This document shows, in pieces, positions 1-9,355 of a DNA stretch of 64,000 nucleotides (position 1 is the first letter of the stretch; every line of letters starts with the position of its first letter). The notes under the pieces were generated by a model. The model searched no databases, was not told where the DNA came from, and saw only the letters and a program-made list of their open reading frames with translations. Source of the DNA: Undibacterium sp. Jales W-56 (lineage in GTDB: Bacteria; Pseudomonadota; Gammaproteobacteria; Burkholderiales; Burkholderiaceae_D); contig NZ_JAJLQW010000007.1 in the NCBI RefSeq assembly GCF_025548535.1, positions 157,902-221,901 on the forward strand, written 5' to 3'. Made by a program: the position numbers and the translations under genes.

Positions 1-667
<667 letters not shown>

Positions 668-859
668 TTAGCTCTTGATTATACGTGATAACTTCGCGCA
701 TTTTCTCGTCAAAACTCATTTCGACAAAGCTAGGACCGTGGATAAAACAAAACCCGCCCGGCAGTGGATGGCTACGGTAAAACGCTGTGCTTAATCTGCG
801 GCGCACTTGCACTGGCTTTACAGTAACGCTGTCAGCCGCGCTGGAAGCCGCAACAGGCC

Positions 860-1591
860 CTAGGCAATAAAGTCATGCGTAATCAAATCTATCCTGTCTG
901 TACAAAACGCATCCACACCCCACTCAACTATCTCACGCGCACGCGCAGGCGTATTCACGGTATAGCAAAACACGCCATAGCCCGCGTCCTTGACTTGCCC
1001 GGTCAGATCCGCATTTAAATAATGGTGATTGGTATGCAAAGCGATTGCCGACAAGGCTTGCAAACGCTGCAGCCAATCGCTCTCGAGCTGATCGGTCAAA
1101 AATCCGCGGGCAATTTCGGGGGCGCATTCTTTAGCGCGCATCAAGGCATCGAAAGAAAAGGACGACAATAAAACCTGTTCGCCCGCGTTGATTTGCCGGG
1201 TCATCAGCGCAACGGCCCGACCTGTCGCGTCTTCAAAACCCGGGACCGGCTTGATTTCAACATTCATCCAGATGCCATGCTTAAGACAAAACTCCAGCAC
1301 TTGCTGATAGCTGGGAACCGGCTCTCCGGCAAAGTCTTTGGAAAACCAGCTACCGGCGTCCATCCGCATCAAGTCCTGCGCCATCGTGCCGGCAACATTG
1401 CCTTCGCCAGCCACGGTTCTGCCAAATAAAGGATCATGCATCAGCACAGGGATTCCATCCTTTGATAACATGACATCGAATTCAACCGCGCGGAAGCCAT
1501 GACTGAGGCCGCACTGCAGCGCAGCCATGGTATTTTCCGGCGCCAAAGTACCGCCGCCCCGGTGAGCGATTACTTTAGGATAAGGCCACAT
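860..1591 (-). CDS. ugpQ: Glycerophosphodiester phosphodiesterase
   Basis: Cytosolic GDPD-family enzyme of 243 residues that hydrolyses deacylated phospholipid diesters to glycerol-3-phosphate and an alcohol. The TIM-barrel signature is intact: HRGGG near the N-terminus (H10, R11), E37 and D39 in VEFDV, and H52 in LMHD, the usual catalytic and metal ligands. There is no signal peptide, so the cytosolic UgpQ type is favoured over periplasmic GlpQ. It is divergent from the CoA-transferase at 1646 with a 54-bp gap that must hold both promoters. No ugp transporter genes are adjacent, so the symbol rests on the family. Confidence 0.88.
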   Translation of the reverse strand: MWPYPKVIAHRGGGTLAPENTMAALQCGLSHGFRAVEFDVMLSKDGIPVLMHDPLFGRTVAGEGNVAGTMAQDLMRMDAGSWFSKDFAGEPVPSYQQVLEFCLKHGIWMNVEIKPVPGFEDATGRAVALMTRQINAGEQVLLSSFSFDALMRAKECAPEIARGFLTDQLESDWLQRLQALSAIALHTNHHYLNADLTGQVKDAGYGVFCYTVNTPARAREIVEWGVDAFCTDRIDLITHDFIA

Positions 1592-1645
1592 AATTGATAT
1601 CCATGCTGAGCTTCCAATTCACATAAGTAGAAAACCTAAGGATAT

Positions 1646-2902
1646 ATGCAGACCACAGAAAAAAACAAGACCGCACTGGGTCACATCCGCGTGCTCGATC
1701 TGACACGCGTACTGGCAGGCCCCTGGTGCGCGCAGAATCTGGCAGACCTTGGTGCCGAAGTGATCAAAGTCGAGAAACCCGGATCAGGCGACGACACCCG
1801 CACCTGGGGGCCGCCTTATCTGCGCGATGAAGACGGCAACAACACCACAGAAGCCGCTTACTATCTCGCCGCCAATCGCGGCAAGCAAGCCATCACCGTC
1901 GATATTGCGACGGCGCAAGGACAACAGATCATTCGCGAGCTGGCTCTGCAATCGGATGTCGTGCTGGAAAATTACAAAGTCGGCCAGCTTAAAAAATATG
2001 GCCTTGATTACGACAACCTGAAGTTACTCAAACCCGATCTGGTGTATTGCTCGATCACCGGTTTTGGTCAAACCGGGCCCTACTCCCATCGCGCCGGTTA
2101 CGACTTTATCGTGCAAGGCATGGGCGGCTTTATGTCGCTCACCGGCGAGCGCGACGACCTGCCCGGCGGCGGCCCGCAAAAAGCCGGGGTGGCGATTGCC
2201 GACCTGATGACAGGCATGTATTCGACCATCGCTGTCATGGCTGCCTTGACGCATCGCGACCGTACCGGCGAAGGTCAATACATCGACATGGCGCTGCTCG
2301 ATGTGCAAGTGGCGATGCTCGCCAATATGAATACGAATTATCTGGCCAGCGGCAATGCGCCGCAACGCTGGGGCAATGCGCATCCGAACATCGTGCCTTA
2401 CCAGACCTTTGCCACCTCTGACGGCCACATCATCGTCGCGGCGGGCAACGACGGGCAATACCGCAAATTCGTCCAGGCCGGCGACCGCCAGGATCTGGCC
2501 GATGACAGCCGCTTTATCAGCAATCCTTTACGAGTACGGAATCGTGAGGCGCTGGTTCCGCTGCTGGCCGCAATGGTGCAACAAAAAACCAAACAAGAAT
2601 GGATAGACGCTTTAGAAACAGCAGGCGTACCGTGCGGCCCGATTAATTCCCTCGATGAAGTATTCGAGAATCCGCAAGTCATTGCCCGCCATATGCAAAT
2701 GGATTTACCACATCCGAGCGCAGGCAAGGTCAAGCTCGTCGGCAGCCCGATGAAGATGTCAGCGACGCCGGCAGTCTACCCGCTTGCGCCGCCCTTATTG
2801 GGGCAGCATACCGATCAGGTCTTGCATGATCTGCTGCATTATGACGACGACAAGATTGCGCAGCTAAGACAAAGCGGCGTCATCGGCGCGAAGCCAGTGT
2901 GA
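1646..2902 (+). CDS. CaiB/BaiF family (class III) CoA-transferase
   Basis: Protein of 418 residues. Family III CoA-transferases move CoA between organic acids through a covalent aspartyl-CoA thioester. The N-terminus (RVLDLTRVLAGP, then GAEVIKVEKPGSGD) is the family signature, and the catalytic Asp is best assigned to D186 in GVAIADLMTG. Length fits the family. The start is supported by AGGA just upstream of the ATG. The acyl substrate cannot be read from sequence; formyl-, succinyl- and acetyl-CoA specific enzymes look alike. It stands alone with no decarboxylase or dehydrogenase next to it. Confidence 0.88.
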   Translation: MQTTEKNKTALGHIRVLDLTRVLAGPWCAQNLADLGAEVIKVEKPGSGDDTRTWGPPYLRDEDGNNTTEAAYYLAANRGKQAITVDIATAQGQQIIRELALQSDVVLENYKVGQLKKYGLDYDNLKLLKPDLVYCSITGFGQTGPYSHRAGYDFIVQGMGGFMSLTGERDDLPGGGPQKAGVAIADLMTGMYSTIAVMAALTHRDRTGEGQYIDMALLDVQVAMLANMNTNYLASGNAPQRWGNAHPNIVPYQTFATSDGHIIVAAGNDGQYRKFVQAGDRQDLADDSRFISNPLRVRNREALVPLLAAMVQQKTKQEWIDALETAGVPCGPINSLDEVFENPQVIARHMQMDLPHPSAGKVKLVGSPMKMSATPAVYPLAPPLLGQHTDQVLHDLLHYDDDKIAQLRQSGVIGAKPV

Positions 2903-2998
2903 CGAATTAACGATTATTTACTTTGTCGTGCCAACCAAGGTCAACAGTAAGGCCGCGCCCCGCGTTAAGGACATATCATCAATGTTCTGGAGTTTGTC

Positions 2999-3556
2999 AT
3001 GCGTAAATTAGCTATTCTGATGTCTGTCCTGATCGCAAGCCAGCTAACGGCTTGCGCCACGCAGGGTTATCAAGGATACCAAGGCTCTTCCAATTCACCT
3101 TATCCTTCAAATTATCAGACGCCTTACCCGGTGCAGAATCAGACTTATCCCAATCAATATGCGCAGCCGTCCTATCCGCAGTATTCACAAGGATACCAGG
3201 CGCCCGCTTATGTTGAGGTCGCAACCATCGTCGCCATGCGCGAAGTCGGACAGGCGAATAACAACCAGGCTGGTGCCGGCGCCCTGGTCGGCGCGGTACT
3301 CGGCGGCGTGCTCGGACACCAGGTCGGCAAAGGTGACGGGCGTGATCTGGCGACTCTGGGCGGTGCGATTGCCGGCGGCATTGTAGGTAATGAAGTGGAA
3401 CGAAATAATGCGCCGCAAAGAGTGAAAACCGAAATCACCTTACGCATGCCGAACGGCGAACAACGCGCGCTGTTAATCGAACCAGGTTCGTACTACCGCA
3501 TCGGCGACCGCATTAAAGTGATACATCAAAACGGACAGTTAAATATCGTCCAATAA
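2999..3556 (+). CDS. Glycine-zipper 2TM-domain outer-membrane lipoprotein
   Basis: Predicted lipoprotein of 185 residues with a lipobox LTAC at residues 16-19, so Cys19 should be lipidated. A Tyr/Gln/Pro-rich low-complexity stretch (about residues 22-70) is followed by a glycine-zipper region (AGALVGAVLGGVLGHQVG, then GGAIAGGIVGNEVE), the Rick_17kDa_Anti/SlyB type of membrane-inserting hairpin. The C-terminal 50 residues are a small basic domain. SlyB/PcpY-like lipoproteins help outer-membrane integrity; the exact role here is unknown. It is monocistronic and followed directly by a strong terminator. Confidence 0.8.
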   Translation: MRKLAILMSVLIASQLTACATQGYQGYQGSSNSPYPSNYQTPYPVQNQTYPNQYAQPSYPQYSQGYQAPAYVEVATIVAMREVGQANNNQAGAGALVGAVLGGVLGHQVGKGDGRDLATLGGAIAGGIVGNEVERNNAPQRVKTEITLRMPNGEQRALLIEPGSYYRIGDRIKVIHQNGQLNIVQ

Positions 3557-3572
3557 ATCTGCACTTACCATT

Positions 3573-3608
3573 AAAAAAGCTGAACCGCATGCGCGATTCA
3601 GCTTTTTT
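3573..3608. terminator. Bidirectional rho-independent terminator
   Basis: Stem GCTGAA (3579-3584) pairs with TTCAGC (3597-3602). It is preceded by six A and followed by six T, so the stem can extend and works in both directions. It lies about 20 bp after the glycine-zipper lipoprotein gene. Confidence 0.85.
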
Positions 3609-3631
3609 CTTTTGACAATCGTTGCTTTATC

Positions 3632-3841
3632 AGGGCTTACCCAAAACGACAAGCGGCTTACCACGATTCAGATTGAAACCGCAGGCTGGACGCGGCTTTC
3701 AGAGACATTTCGTGCCAACAGGCGCACCCAGCTTGCGGGTTCATTTGAATATCAAAACACCATGGAACCACTTCCTCTCTTGCTTTTTCTCCATGTCTCC
3801 ATATCTCTGTAGTGAGAGATTTTGGCTTTTGCGTAAGTCCT
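3632..3841 (+). repeat. MITE-like dispersed repeat, copy A
   Basis: About 210 bp with imperfect inverted ends (AGGGCTTACCCAAAA at the left, TTTTGCGTAAGTCCT at the right). The core contains CAGGCTGG, GAGACATTTCGTGCCA and GCTTGCGGGTTCATTTGAA. The same element recurs at about 23032-23234, 32258-32455 and 53751-53960. Internal CCGCAGGCTGG and CCAGCTTGCGG are near inverted repeats, so the transcript would fold. It fills the gap between the lipoprotein gene and the M2 peptidase gene. It carries no transposase; the short ORFs through it look non-coding. Confidence 0.75.
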
Positions 3842-3848
3842 GTTTATC

Positions 3849-5708
3849 TCATTGCGCTAATTGCTTATTTTGCGCATCCAGCCAGACTTTCAGCGGCGCG
3901 AAATAATCGAGGATCGCGGAGGCATCCATCTTGTCTTCGCCGGATACTGCCTTCAATGCCTCGTTCCAAGGACGGCTGGCACCCATCGCCAGCATCGCCT
4001 GATATTTCGCACCGGCTTTTTTATCTTCAAAAATCGAGCAGCGATTCAAGGGACCGACATAGCCCGCTTCCTTACATAAGCCGCGATGCAACTGGAACTG
4101 TAAAATGTGCGCAATGAAATATCGGGCATACGGCGTATCGGCGGGCACATGGTACTTAGCCCCGGCATCGAAACCATTCGCTTCCATCGGCGCCGGACGT
4201 TTGATGCCCTGATATTTTTCACGCAATTCCCACCAGACTTTGTCGTAATCCGCAGGCGCAACTTTGCCGGAATAGACTTTCCAGCGCCACTGATCGACCA
4301 GATAGCCAAACGGCAAGAAAGCCACTTTTTCAAGCGCGCGATTCAGCAGGACGCCGATGTCCTGCGAGGCATCAGGCACTTCGCTGAGCAAACCGATTTT
4401 TTTCAGATACTCTGGCGTCACCGATAAAGCCACGGTATCGCCAATCGCCTCATGGAAGCCATCATTGGCGCCGGCTTTAAAAATATGCGGCTGCTTGCGA
4501 TAAGCAAGGTCATAGTAAATATGCCCCAGTTCATGATGAATCGTGATGAAGTCTTCGGTGGTCTGGTTGATGCACATCTTGACACGTACATCGGTCAGAT
4601 TATCCAGATCCCAGGCTGACGCGTGACAAACCACTTCACGATCACGCGGCTTGGTCAGCATCGATCTTTGCCAAAAAGACGGCGGCAACTTCTCCATACC
4701 CAGCGAGGTATAAAAGCCTTCTGCGTATTGCGTCATGCCCTTGGCATCGATATTTTTTTGTTTCAATACCGCACCGACATCCAGCGACGAAGCCTGGCCT
4801 TGCGGCTTCACCAGCGGATATAAATTTTCCCAGGACTGGCTCCACATATTACCGAACAGATGCGCAGGGACAGGGCCGGTCAAAGGTACCACGTCCGGCC
4901 CATAGGTCTGACGTAATTTCAGCCGGACATATAGATGCAGCGCGTCGTACAGGGGTTTTACCTGCTGCCACAGACGCTCGGTATCGGCCTCGAATGCATC
5001 TGCCGACATATCGTACTGCGAGCGCCACAAAGCGCCGGTATCGGCAAAACCCATTTCGCGCGCGCCCTTGTTCGACACCGCGACATAATTCACATAACTG
5101 TCTTTATACTTGCTTGCCTGCTGATGCCAGCCCATCCAGACATCTTTCAGCACCGCCGGATCATGGCTCTGCGCCATGATCTCTTCCATCTGCCCTAGGT
5201 CGAGGCAAGTGCTTGCGTCACCTGGTTTTTTACAATATTTCGCCTTGCCGTATTCACCGGCCAAGGAGGTCCCCAAACGGGTATAAGCCTCGCGATCCGC
5301 CGCATCTTTAAAACTTAAATTCAATTGCAATAACTTCAGCTTGCGCTTGCTATCCGCCGACAAGGCCAGGCCGTTATAGCGGCGCGCCTGAATGGCAATC
5401 TCGCTGCCGACGGTCAGGGCCTGCTCACTCGCTTGCGCAGACATTGCCTCCGTATCTTCCGTGATATGCGTTTCATACACCCACGCGGCACGCTGCGCAA
5501 TCACCGAGAGCTGTTGCAAACGCAGCTCAGCGTCGCGTAAAAATTGTTCGGCTTCGGCCACCGTCGGCACCGTCGCGGTTTTTTTGGCGCTTGTCGTCGT
5601 TTGTGCAAAGCCACTCGCTGGATAAGCAAGCGCCAGCGACATGATCATGAATGCGGGTGCGACCTGTTTGAAATAACGCATAAAGTCCTTTATCGAGTTC
5701 TTCACCAT
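3849..5708 (-). CDS. Peptidase M2 (ACE-like) dipeptidyl carboxypeptidase, exported
   Basis: Zinc metallopeptidase of 619 residues in the angiotensin-converting-enzyme family, which removes C-terminal dipeptides. The zinc motif HHELGH with the downstream Glu in GFHEAIGD is the gluzincin arrangement of family M2. An N-terminal signal sequence is visible (basic start, hydrophobic VAPAFMIMSLALAYPASGFAQ), so the enzyme should act in the periplasm. An alternative start is MRYFKQ at 5681, which still leaves a signal peptide. It is monocistronic, convergent with the lipoprotein gene across repeat copy A. Confidence 0.88.
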   Translation of the reverse strand: MVKNSIKDFMRYFKQVAPAFMIMSLALAYPASGFAQTTTSAKKTATVPTVAEAEQFLRDAELRLQQLSVIAQRAAWVYETHITEDTEAMSAQASEQALTVGSEIAIQARRYNGLALSADSKRKLKLLQLNLSFKDAADREAYTRLGTSLAGEYGKAKYCKKPGDASTCLDLGQMEEIMAQSHDPAVLKDVWMGWHQQASKYKDSYVNYVAVSNKGAREMGFADTGALWRSQYDMSADAFEADTERLWQQVKPLYDALHLYVRLKLRQTYGPDVVPLTGPVPAHLFGNMWSQSWENLYPLVKPQGQASSLDVGAVLKQKNIDAKGMTQYAEGFYTSLGMEKLPPSFWQRSMLTKPRDREVVCHASAWDLDNLTDVRVKMCINQTTEDFITIHHELGHIYYDLAYRKQPHIFKAGANDGFHEAIGDTVALSVTPEYLKKIGLLSEVPDASQDIGVLLNRALEKVAFLPFGYLVDQWRWKVYSGKVAPADYDKVWWELREKYQGIKRPAPMEANGFDAGAKYHVPADTPYARYFIAHILQFQLHRGLCKEAGYVGPLNRCSIFEDKKAGAKYQAMLAMGASRPWNEALKAVSGEDKMDASAILDYFAPLKVWLDAQNKQLAQ

Positions 5709-5842
5709 GGATAATGGCTGAACCGGAATGTAAGTTTACGGAGGAAAATCAGTGTGAAATATCGGTTTGATCAGTTTGAAATCAAAGGCCGCCTAATATA
5801 TCAGCAATCTATTTAACCTTGTTGCTCTGCGTTGCTTTTATA

Positions 5843-5882
5843 CCATTTACGTAATTTCGCGACAAAACCACGGCCATTTACG
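5843..5882 (+). promoter_or_regulatory. Direct repeats, candidate LytTR-regulator sites
   Basis: CCATTTACG occurs at 5843-5851 and again at 5874-5882, exactly 31 bp (three helical turns) apart, in the non-coding gap of about 290 bp upstream of the LytS/LytTR genes. LytTR-domain regulators bind paired direct repeats on one face of the helix, so autoregulation is a reasonable guess. Function is inferred. Confidence 0.3.
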
Positions 5883-5998
5883 GCAAAAATGTGGGGATTC
5901 ATCGCTTTACCGTAGCCGGTCTCAGGGTATTGAGGGATGATGCGTATCCAGCCAAGACGCGCAATATGATGCGCGTGCTCAAGAAAAATTGAGCAGGC

Positions 5999-7114
5999 AT
6001 GTGTATAACCTACTATCTGTCCACCATGTTTCCATTGTTTTTCCCGCGCGATAATCGAAAACTTATTTTGGCACGCACTGTACTGGTGCTGACTGCCCTT
6101 AATACTGTCATCGCCTTGTATTTAACCTATATCGATGGCTCAGGCGGATCGTTCCAGATCAACTGGGTATTTTCCATGTTCATCGGCACCAGCATCACGC
6201 TATTGGTGGATAGCAGTCGCTGGTTGATCTGGCGCTTCAAGAAACCCAATCTGATCGGCTTCGCGTTAATTTGCGTCACAGCAGCGCCGATCGGCTATTA
6301 CTTCGGCCACTATGTCGGCACACTTATTTTTCCTCAGGCAGTCTCTGTTCAGGTGGCGGCATCGAATCGGGGCGAGCGCGCAATGGTGGTCATGTGTATT
6401 TTTCTCAGCCTGGCTTTTTGTTTCTTTTTCTGGAATCAAAACAAGCTCGCCGAACTAAGGGCCGAGGCGGAGCGAGAAAAAGCCCGCAACGCCGCCATAG
6501 AGCGGCAGGCAATGCAAGCGCAATTACAACTGCTGCAGGCGCAAATCGAGCCGCATATGCTATTCAATACGCTGGCCAATTTACAAGGCTTGATCGCCAT
6601 CGATCCGCACCGGGCGCAATACATGCTGGAACAACTGATACTGTATTTGCGGGCCAGCCTCAACTCTTCCCGCAACGACAAAACAACGCTGCAGCAAGAG
6701 TTCAGATTGATGCATGCCTATCTTGAATTGCTGGCGATACGCATGGGGAAGCGTCTGAGCTACGACATCGTCTTGCCGCCAGAATTACAAGGCATAGAAA
6801 TCGCTCCCATGCTATTGCAGCCGCTGGTCGAAAATGCGATCAAGCACGGCATAGAACCAAAGATGGCCGGCGGTCACATCCAGGTTACCGCCTCGCTGGA
6901 AGACACGGTATTGCATGTCAAAGTCAGCGATACCGGCATGGGATTACCGTTTGATTACCGGGAAATGCCGCCAGCCGGTGACAGCGCCAGCCACGTCGGC
7001 AACGCCAATGTACGCGAGCGCTTGCGCGCCCTGTACGGCACGGCTGCCAGACTCAACCTGAGCGCCAACCAGCCAGAAGGCGTGGTCGCCCATCTCACTA
7101 TTCCACTGAACTGA
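5999..7114 (+). CDS. LytS-type membrane sensor histidine kinase
   Basis: Protein of 371 residues. Four hydrophobic segments in the first 150 residues form a membrane sensor. A basic coiled-coil linker follows (residues about 150-185), then the His_kinase domain of the LytS/YpdA/YehU class with QAQIEPHMLFNTLANLQGL (phosphoacceptor His in IEPHML), and a HATPase_c domain with N-box LVENAIKHGI and G-box SDTGMGL. It sits 18 bp before the LytTR response regulator, its evident partner. A downstream in-frame ATG at 6026 is possible, but AGCAGG precedes the 5999 ATG. The signal sensed is unknown. Confidence 0.9.
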   Translation: MCITYYLSTMFPLFFPRDNRKLILARTVLVLTALNTVIALYLTYIDGSGGSFQINWVFSMFIGTSITLLVDSSRWLIWRFKKPNLIGFALICVTAAPIGYYFGHYVGTLIFPQAVSVQVAASNRGERAMVVMCIFLSLAFCFFFWNQNKLAELRAEAEREKARNAAIERQAMQAQLQLLQAQIEPHMLFNTLANLQGLIAIDPHRAQYMLEQLILYLRASLNSSRNDKTTLQQEFRLMHAYLELLAIRMGKRLSYDIVLPPELQGIEIAPMLLQPLVENAIKHGIEPKMAGGHIQVTASLEDTVLHVKVSDTGMGLPFDYREMPPAGDSASHVGNANVRERLRALYGTAARLNLSANQPEGVVAHLTIPLN

Positions 7115-7132
7115 CAAACTGACACTACGACC

Positions 7133-7987
7133 ATGACACAACTCCGCGCCCTTGTTGCAGAAGATGAACCGATCCTGTCGCTGACCCTGCTCAGACATCT
7201 GGAAAAATTATGGCCCGACCTGCAAATTTGCAGCGTCGTGGATAACGGCGTATTCGCCGTACAGGAAGCGCTCGCTCAATTGCCGGACATCCTCTTTCTC
7301 GATATTAAAATGCCGGGCAAAACAGGGCTCGAAGCTGCACAAGAATTGGCCGAAGAATGGCCCGACAGCAAACCGTTTCCGCTGATTGTCTATGTCACGG
7401 CCTACGATGAATTTGCCGTCGATGCCTTCGAACATGCCGCGTCCGATTATGTGCTGAAGCCAGTCAGCGAAGAACGCCTCAGCAAGACCGTCACCCGCCT
7501 GCAAGCCCGCCTCGACAATGGACAGGAACGCTCAGGCGAGCTGGAGCGTGTAGTCGCGCAATTACGCAATCTGATACCCGGCGTTGGGAGCGTTGGGAAC
7601 CTCGGACATCCTGGCAGTGCCGGTAACAGCAACCTCAGTACCGCCAGCAATAACGCCACTGAAAAACTCACGCTGATACGCGCGGCAGTCGGCAATCAAA
7701 TCCGCATGATACCGATTGGCGACGTGTTGTATTTCGAAGCCACCGACAAATACATCAATGTCGTGACAGCCGAACACTCGTCCTTGATCCGCGTCAGTCT
7801 GCGGGAATTGTTGCCACAACTGGACAGCAATCAATTTTGGCAAATCCACCGCAGCACCGTCGTCAATACACAGTACATCCACACTGCGACCAGAGATGGC
7901 GCAGGCAAGCTGACACTCAAACTGCGCGGCAATAATGATAAGCTGCAGGTTAGCCGCGTGTATGCGCATCTTTTCAAGCAAATGTAA
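7133..7987 (+). CDS. LytTR-family response regulator
   Basis: DNA-binding response regulator of 284 residues. The receiver domain (about 1-120) shows the acidic pocket EDE (10-12), phosphoacceptor D57 in LFLDIKMPG and K109 in YVLKP. A low-complexity Gly/Asn/Ser linker (about 150-185) leads to a LytTR domain (about 187-284) with YFEATDKYINVVT and FWQIHRSTVVN. It forms an operon with the LytS-like kinase. Direct repeats at 5843-5882 are candidate binding sites upstream of the operon. Confidence 0.92.
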   Translation: MTQLRALVAEDEPILSLTLLRHLEKLWPDLQICSVVDNGVFAVQEALAQLPDILFLDIKMPGKTGLEAAQELAEEWPDSKPFPLIVYVTAYDEFAVDAFEHAASDYVLKPVSEERLSKTVTRLQARLDNGQERSGELERVVAQLRNLIPGVGSVGNLGHPGSAGNSNLSTASNNATEKLTLIRAAVGNQIRMIPIGDVLYFEATDKYINVVTAEHSSLIRVSLRELLPQLDSNQFWQIHRSTVVNTQYIHTATRDGAGKLTLKLRGNNDKLQVSRVYAHLFKQM

Positions 7988-8004
7988 AAATCAGACTTCG
8001 TTCT

Positions 8005-8490
8005 ATGAGCATCCAAACTACCGAACTGCAATGGCAATGCGCCGCGCTCGAGTCACTGACCGCAATCCAGCTCTACGATATTTTCGCGGCGCGCAGCGAG
8101 GTCTTCGTGGTCGAACAAAACTGTGTTTTTCTGGATATGGATGGTGTCGACAAAATTTCCCTGCACCTGGTTGGCTGGGGTAAGCGCGACGAAAAAAATG
8201 CCGTCGCAGCCTATCTGCGGATCGTTCCGCCGGGCGTGACTTTTCCGGAAGTATCTTTGGGTCGCGTCATCACAAGCAAGGATTTTCGCGGTAGCGGCGC
8301 AGGCAAAGAGCTGATCACACAAGGATTGGCGCATCTCGAAAAATATTATCCGCAACAGCCGGTAAGGATCGGTGCGCAAGCCTATCTGGAAAAATTTTAT
8401 GGCAGCTTCGGCTTCGTCACCGTATCGGATGTGTATCTCGAAGACGATATCCCGCATGTAGAAATGCTGCGTCCTGCGAGCACCATGTAA
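8005..8490 (+). CDS. elaA: ElaA-type GNAT N-acetyltransferase
   Basis: Protein of 161 residues of the ElaA branch of the GNAT fold (acetyl-CoA-dependent N-acyltransferases). ElaA features are visible: LYDIFAARSEVFVVEQNC near the N-terminus, then YLRIVPPG, SLGRVITSKDFRGSGAGKELI (the acetyl-CoA pyrophosphate loop R/QxxGxG type) and a C-terminal IPHVEM. It starts 17 bp after the LytTR regulator stop and may be cotranscribed. Substrate unknown. Confidence 0.88.
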   Translation: MSIQTTELQWQCAALESLTAIQLYDIFAARSEVFVVEQNCVFLDMDGVDKISLHLVGWGKRDEKNAVAAYLRIVPPGVTFPEVSLGRVITSKDFRGSGAGKELITQGLAHLEKYYPQQPVRIGAQAYLEKFYGSFGFVTVSDVYLEDDIPHVEMLRPASTM

Positions 8491-8500
8491 TTCAATCAAA

Positions 8501-8530
8501 TTGGAATACTAGGTCTTTTGCTTGTATAAT
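8501..8530 (+). promoter_or_regulatory. Sigma-70-type promoter
   Basis: TTGGAA (8501-8506) and TATAAT (8525-8530) with an 18-bp spacer, just after the ElaA stop. Transcription starting near 8537 would give a leader of about 150 nt before the 29-codon ORF at 8689. That leader includes a hairpin (GGGCGT at 8565-8570 with ACGCCC at 8577-8582). Confidence 0.6.
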
Positions 8531-8688
8531 CCGGTGTGCTGCAAATTTAAAAAACAGCATAGCTGGGCGTTAAGGGACGCCCTCCCGCACAAGAGGCTCT
8601 CACCCTTATTTACTCCTTCCGTTTCTGGATGTGATTGACCAATTCGTATGGCGCAGCGGGCAGCCGATACACGAAAAGGAACAAGCAC

Positions 8689-8778
8689 ATGCAAAATCTT
8701 CCCCGCAATTCATTAAGCGCTCTTCAGAGCAATCCATCTCTTGTACCGTTCTCAGGCATTACGGGAGAACCAGCATGA
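8689..8778 (+). CDS. 29-residue small ORF coupled to the next gene
   Basis: ATG at 8689 is preceded by a good ribosome-binding site (AAAAGGA, then 9 nt). It encodes MQNLPRNSLSALQSNPSLVP and nine further residues. The TGA stop (8776-8778) overlaps the ATG (8775-8777) of the following gene as ATGA, so the two should be translationally coupled. It could be a leader peptide that controls the next gene or a real small protein. No family recognised; the inference rests on the start signal and the overlap. Confidence 0.45.
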   Translation: MQNLPRNSLSALQSNPSLVPFSGITGEPA

Positions 8779-9302
8779 AACAAGCCAGCGACGAACTCAA
8801 AACCCGCGCCCGCATTTTGCTGAATGCATTAGAAAAGCAAACCCCCGCAGCCATGCTCAGAGTGCAACAACTATCGAAGCGTGCGCGCCGTCCCGTGCCC
8901 GCTTCATACAGCCTGCAACTCTGCCTGAACCTGGTTGCGATCGAAGTGGGTTTTCGTAGCTGGGAGCATGCACGCATCGTTCTGCAAGGCGAAGCGAAGA
9001 GCGGCGACGACATGGGGCAGTTCTGGTATGACGATAAATTATGCAGTGTGTTTATGAACGCCTGGTTTGTCGAATACGAAGTCGCGCGCGCCTTTGTGCA
9101 GGTGCGTGCAGACCGATTCTTGCTGCCTTACGGCACCCAGTTTGTGGTGGTCGAGCCGCCGTACCTGTCAGCGATAGGGGTAGAAATCGATACGCCGCGC
9201 TGGCGAACCGCTGGTCACGATTTGATGGCGAGTTACGGTAGTATCGACTGGCAAGTCTTCGTCAATCAACGATTGCTGGCAACGCGCGGTGCTTTTCATT
9301 AA
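8775..9302 (+). CDS. Hypothetical protein with helical N-terminal domain
   Basis: Protein of 175 residues, soluble, not recognised with certainty. The start at 8775 is set by GGGAGA 7 nt upstream and by overlap with the small ORF. The N-terminal 80 residues are helical and basic (LQLCLNLVAIEVGFRSWEHA), resembling the short helical module seen at the N-terminus of some glyoxalase-superfamily-labelled and plasmid-borne proteins. The rest is rich in aromatic and acidic residues (FWYDDKLC, FVEYEVARAF). A cytosolic role is likely because no signal or membrane segment is present. Function unknown. Confidence 0.7.
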   Translation: MKQASDELKTRARILLNALEKQTPAAMLRVQQLSKRARRPVPASYSLQLCLNLVAIEVGFRSWEHARIVLQGEAKSGDDMGQFWYDDKLCSVFMNAWFVEYEVARAFVQVRADRFLLPYGTQFVVVEPPYLSAIGVEIDTPRWRTAGHDLMASYGSIDWQVFVNQRLLATRGAFH

Positions 9303-9316
9303 TCGCTGACAATCTG

Positions 9317-9351
9317 CTTGCCGTCATCGCTGTTTTCAGCATGGCGGCAAG
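9317..9351. terminator. Long intergenic hairpin between convergent genes
   Basis: CTTGCCGTCAT (9317-9327) pairs with ATGGCGGCAAG (9341-9351) through one G-T wobble, and the loop holds GCTGTTTTCAGC. It lies between the stops at 9302 (+) and 9356 (-), so it probably serves both genes, although U-tracts are poor. Confidence 0.55.
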
Positions 9352-9355
9352 TACA

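Noticed and set aside
683..707. TTGACG and TATAAT upstream of alaS on the minus strand
   Set aside because: The spacing is about 23 bp, too long for a normal sigma-70 promoter, so I did not annotate it.
2024..2458. 144-residue minus-strand ORF
   Set aside because: Shadow of the CoA-transferase gene; His/Arg-rich without any motif.
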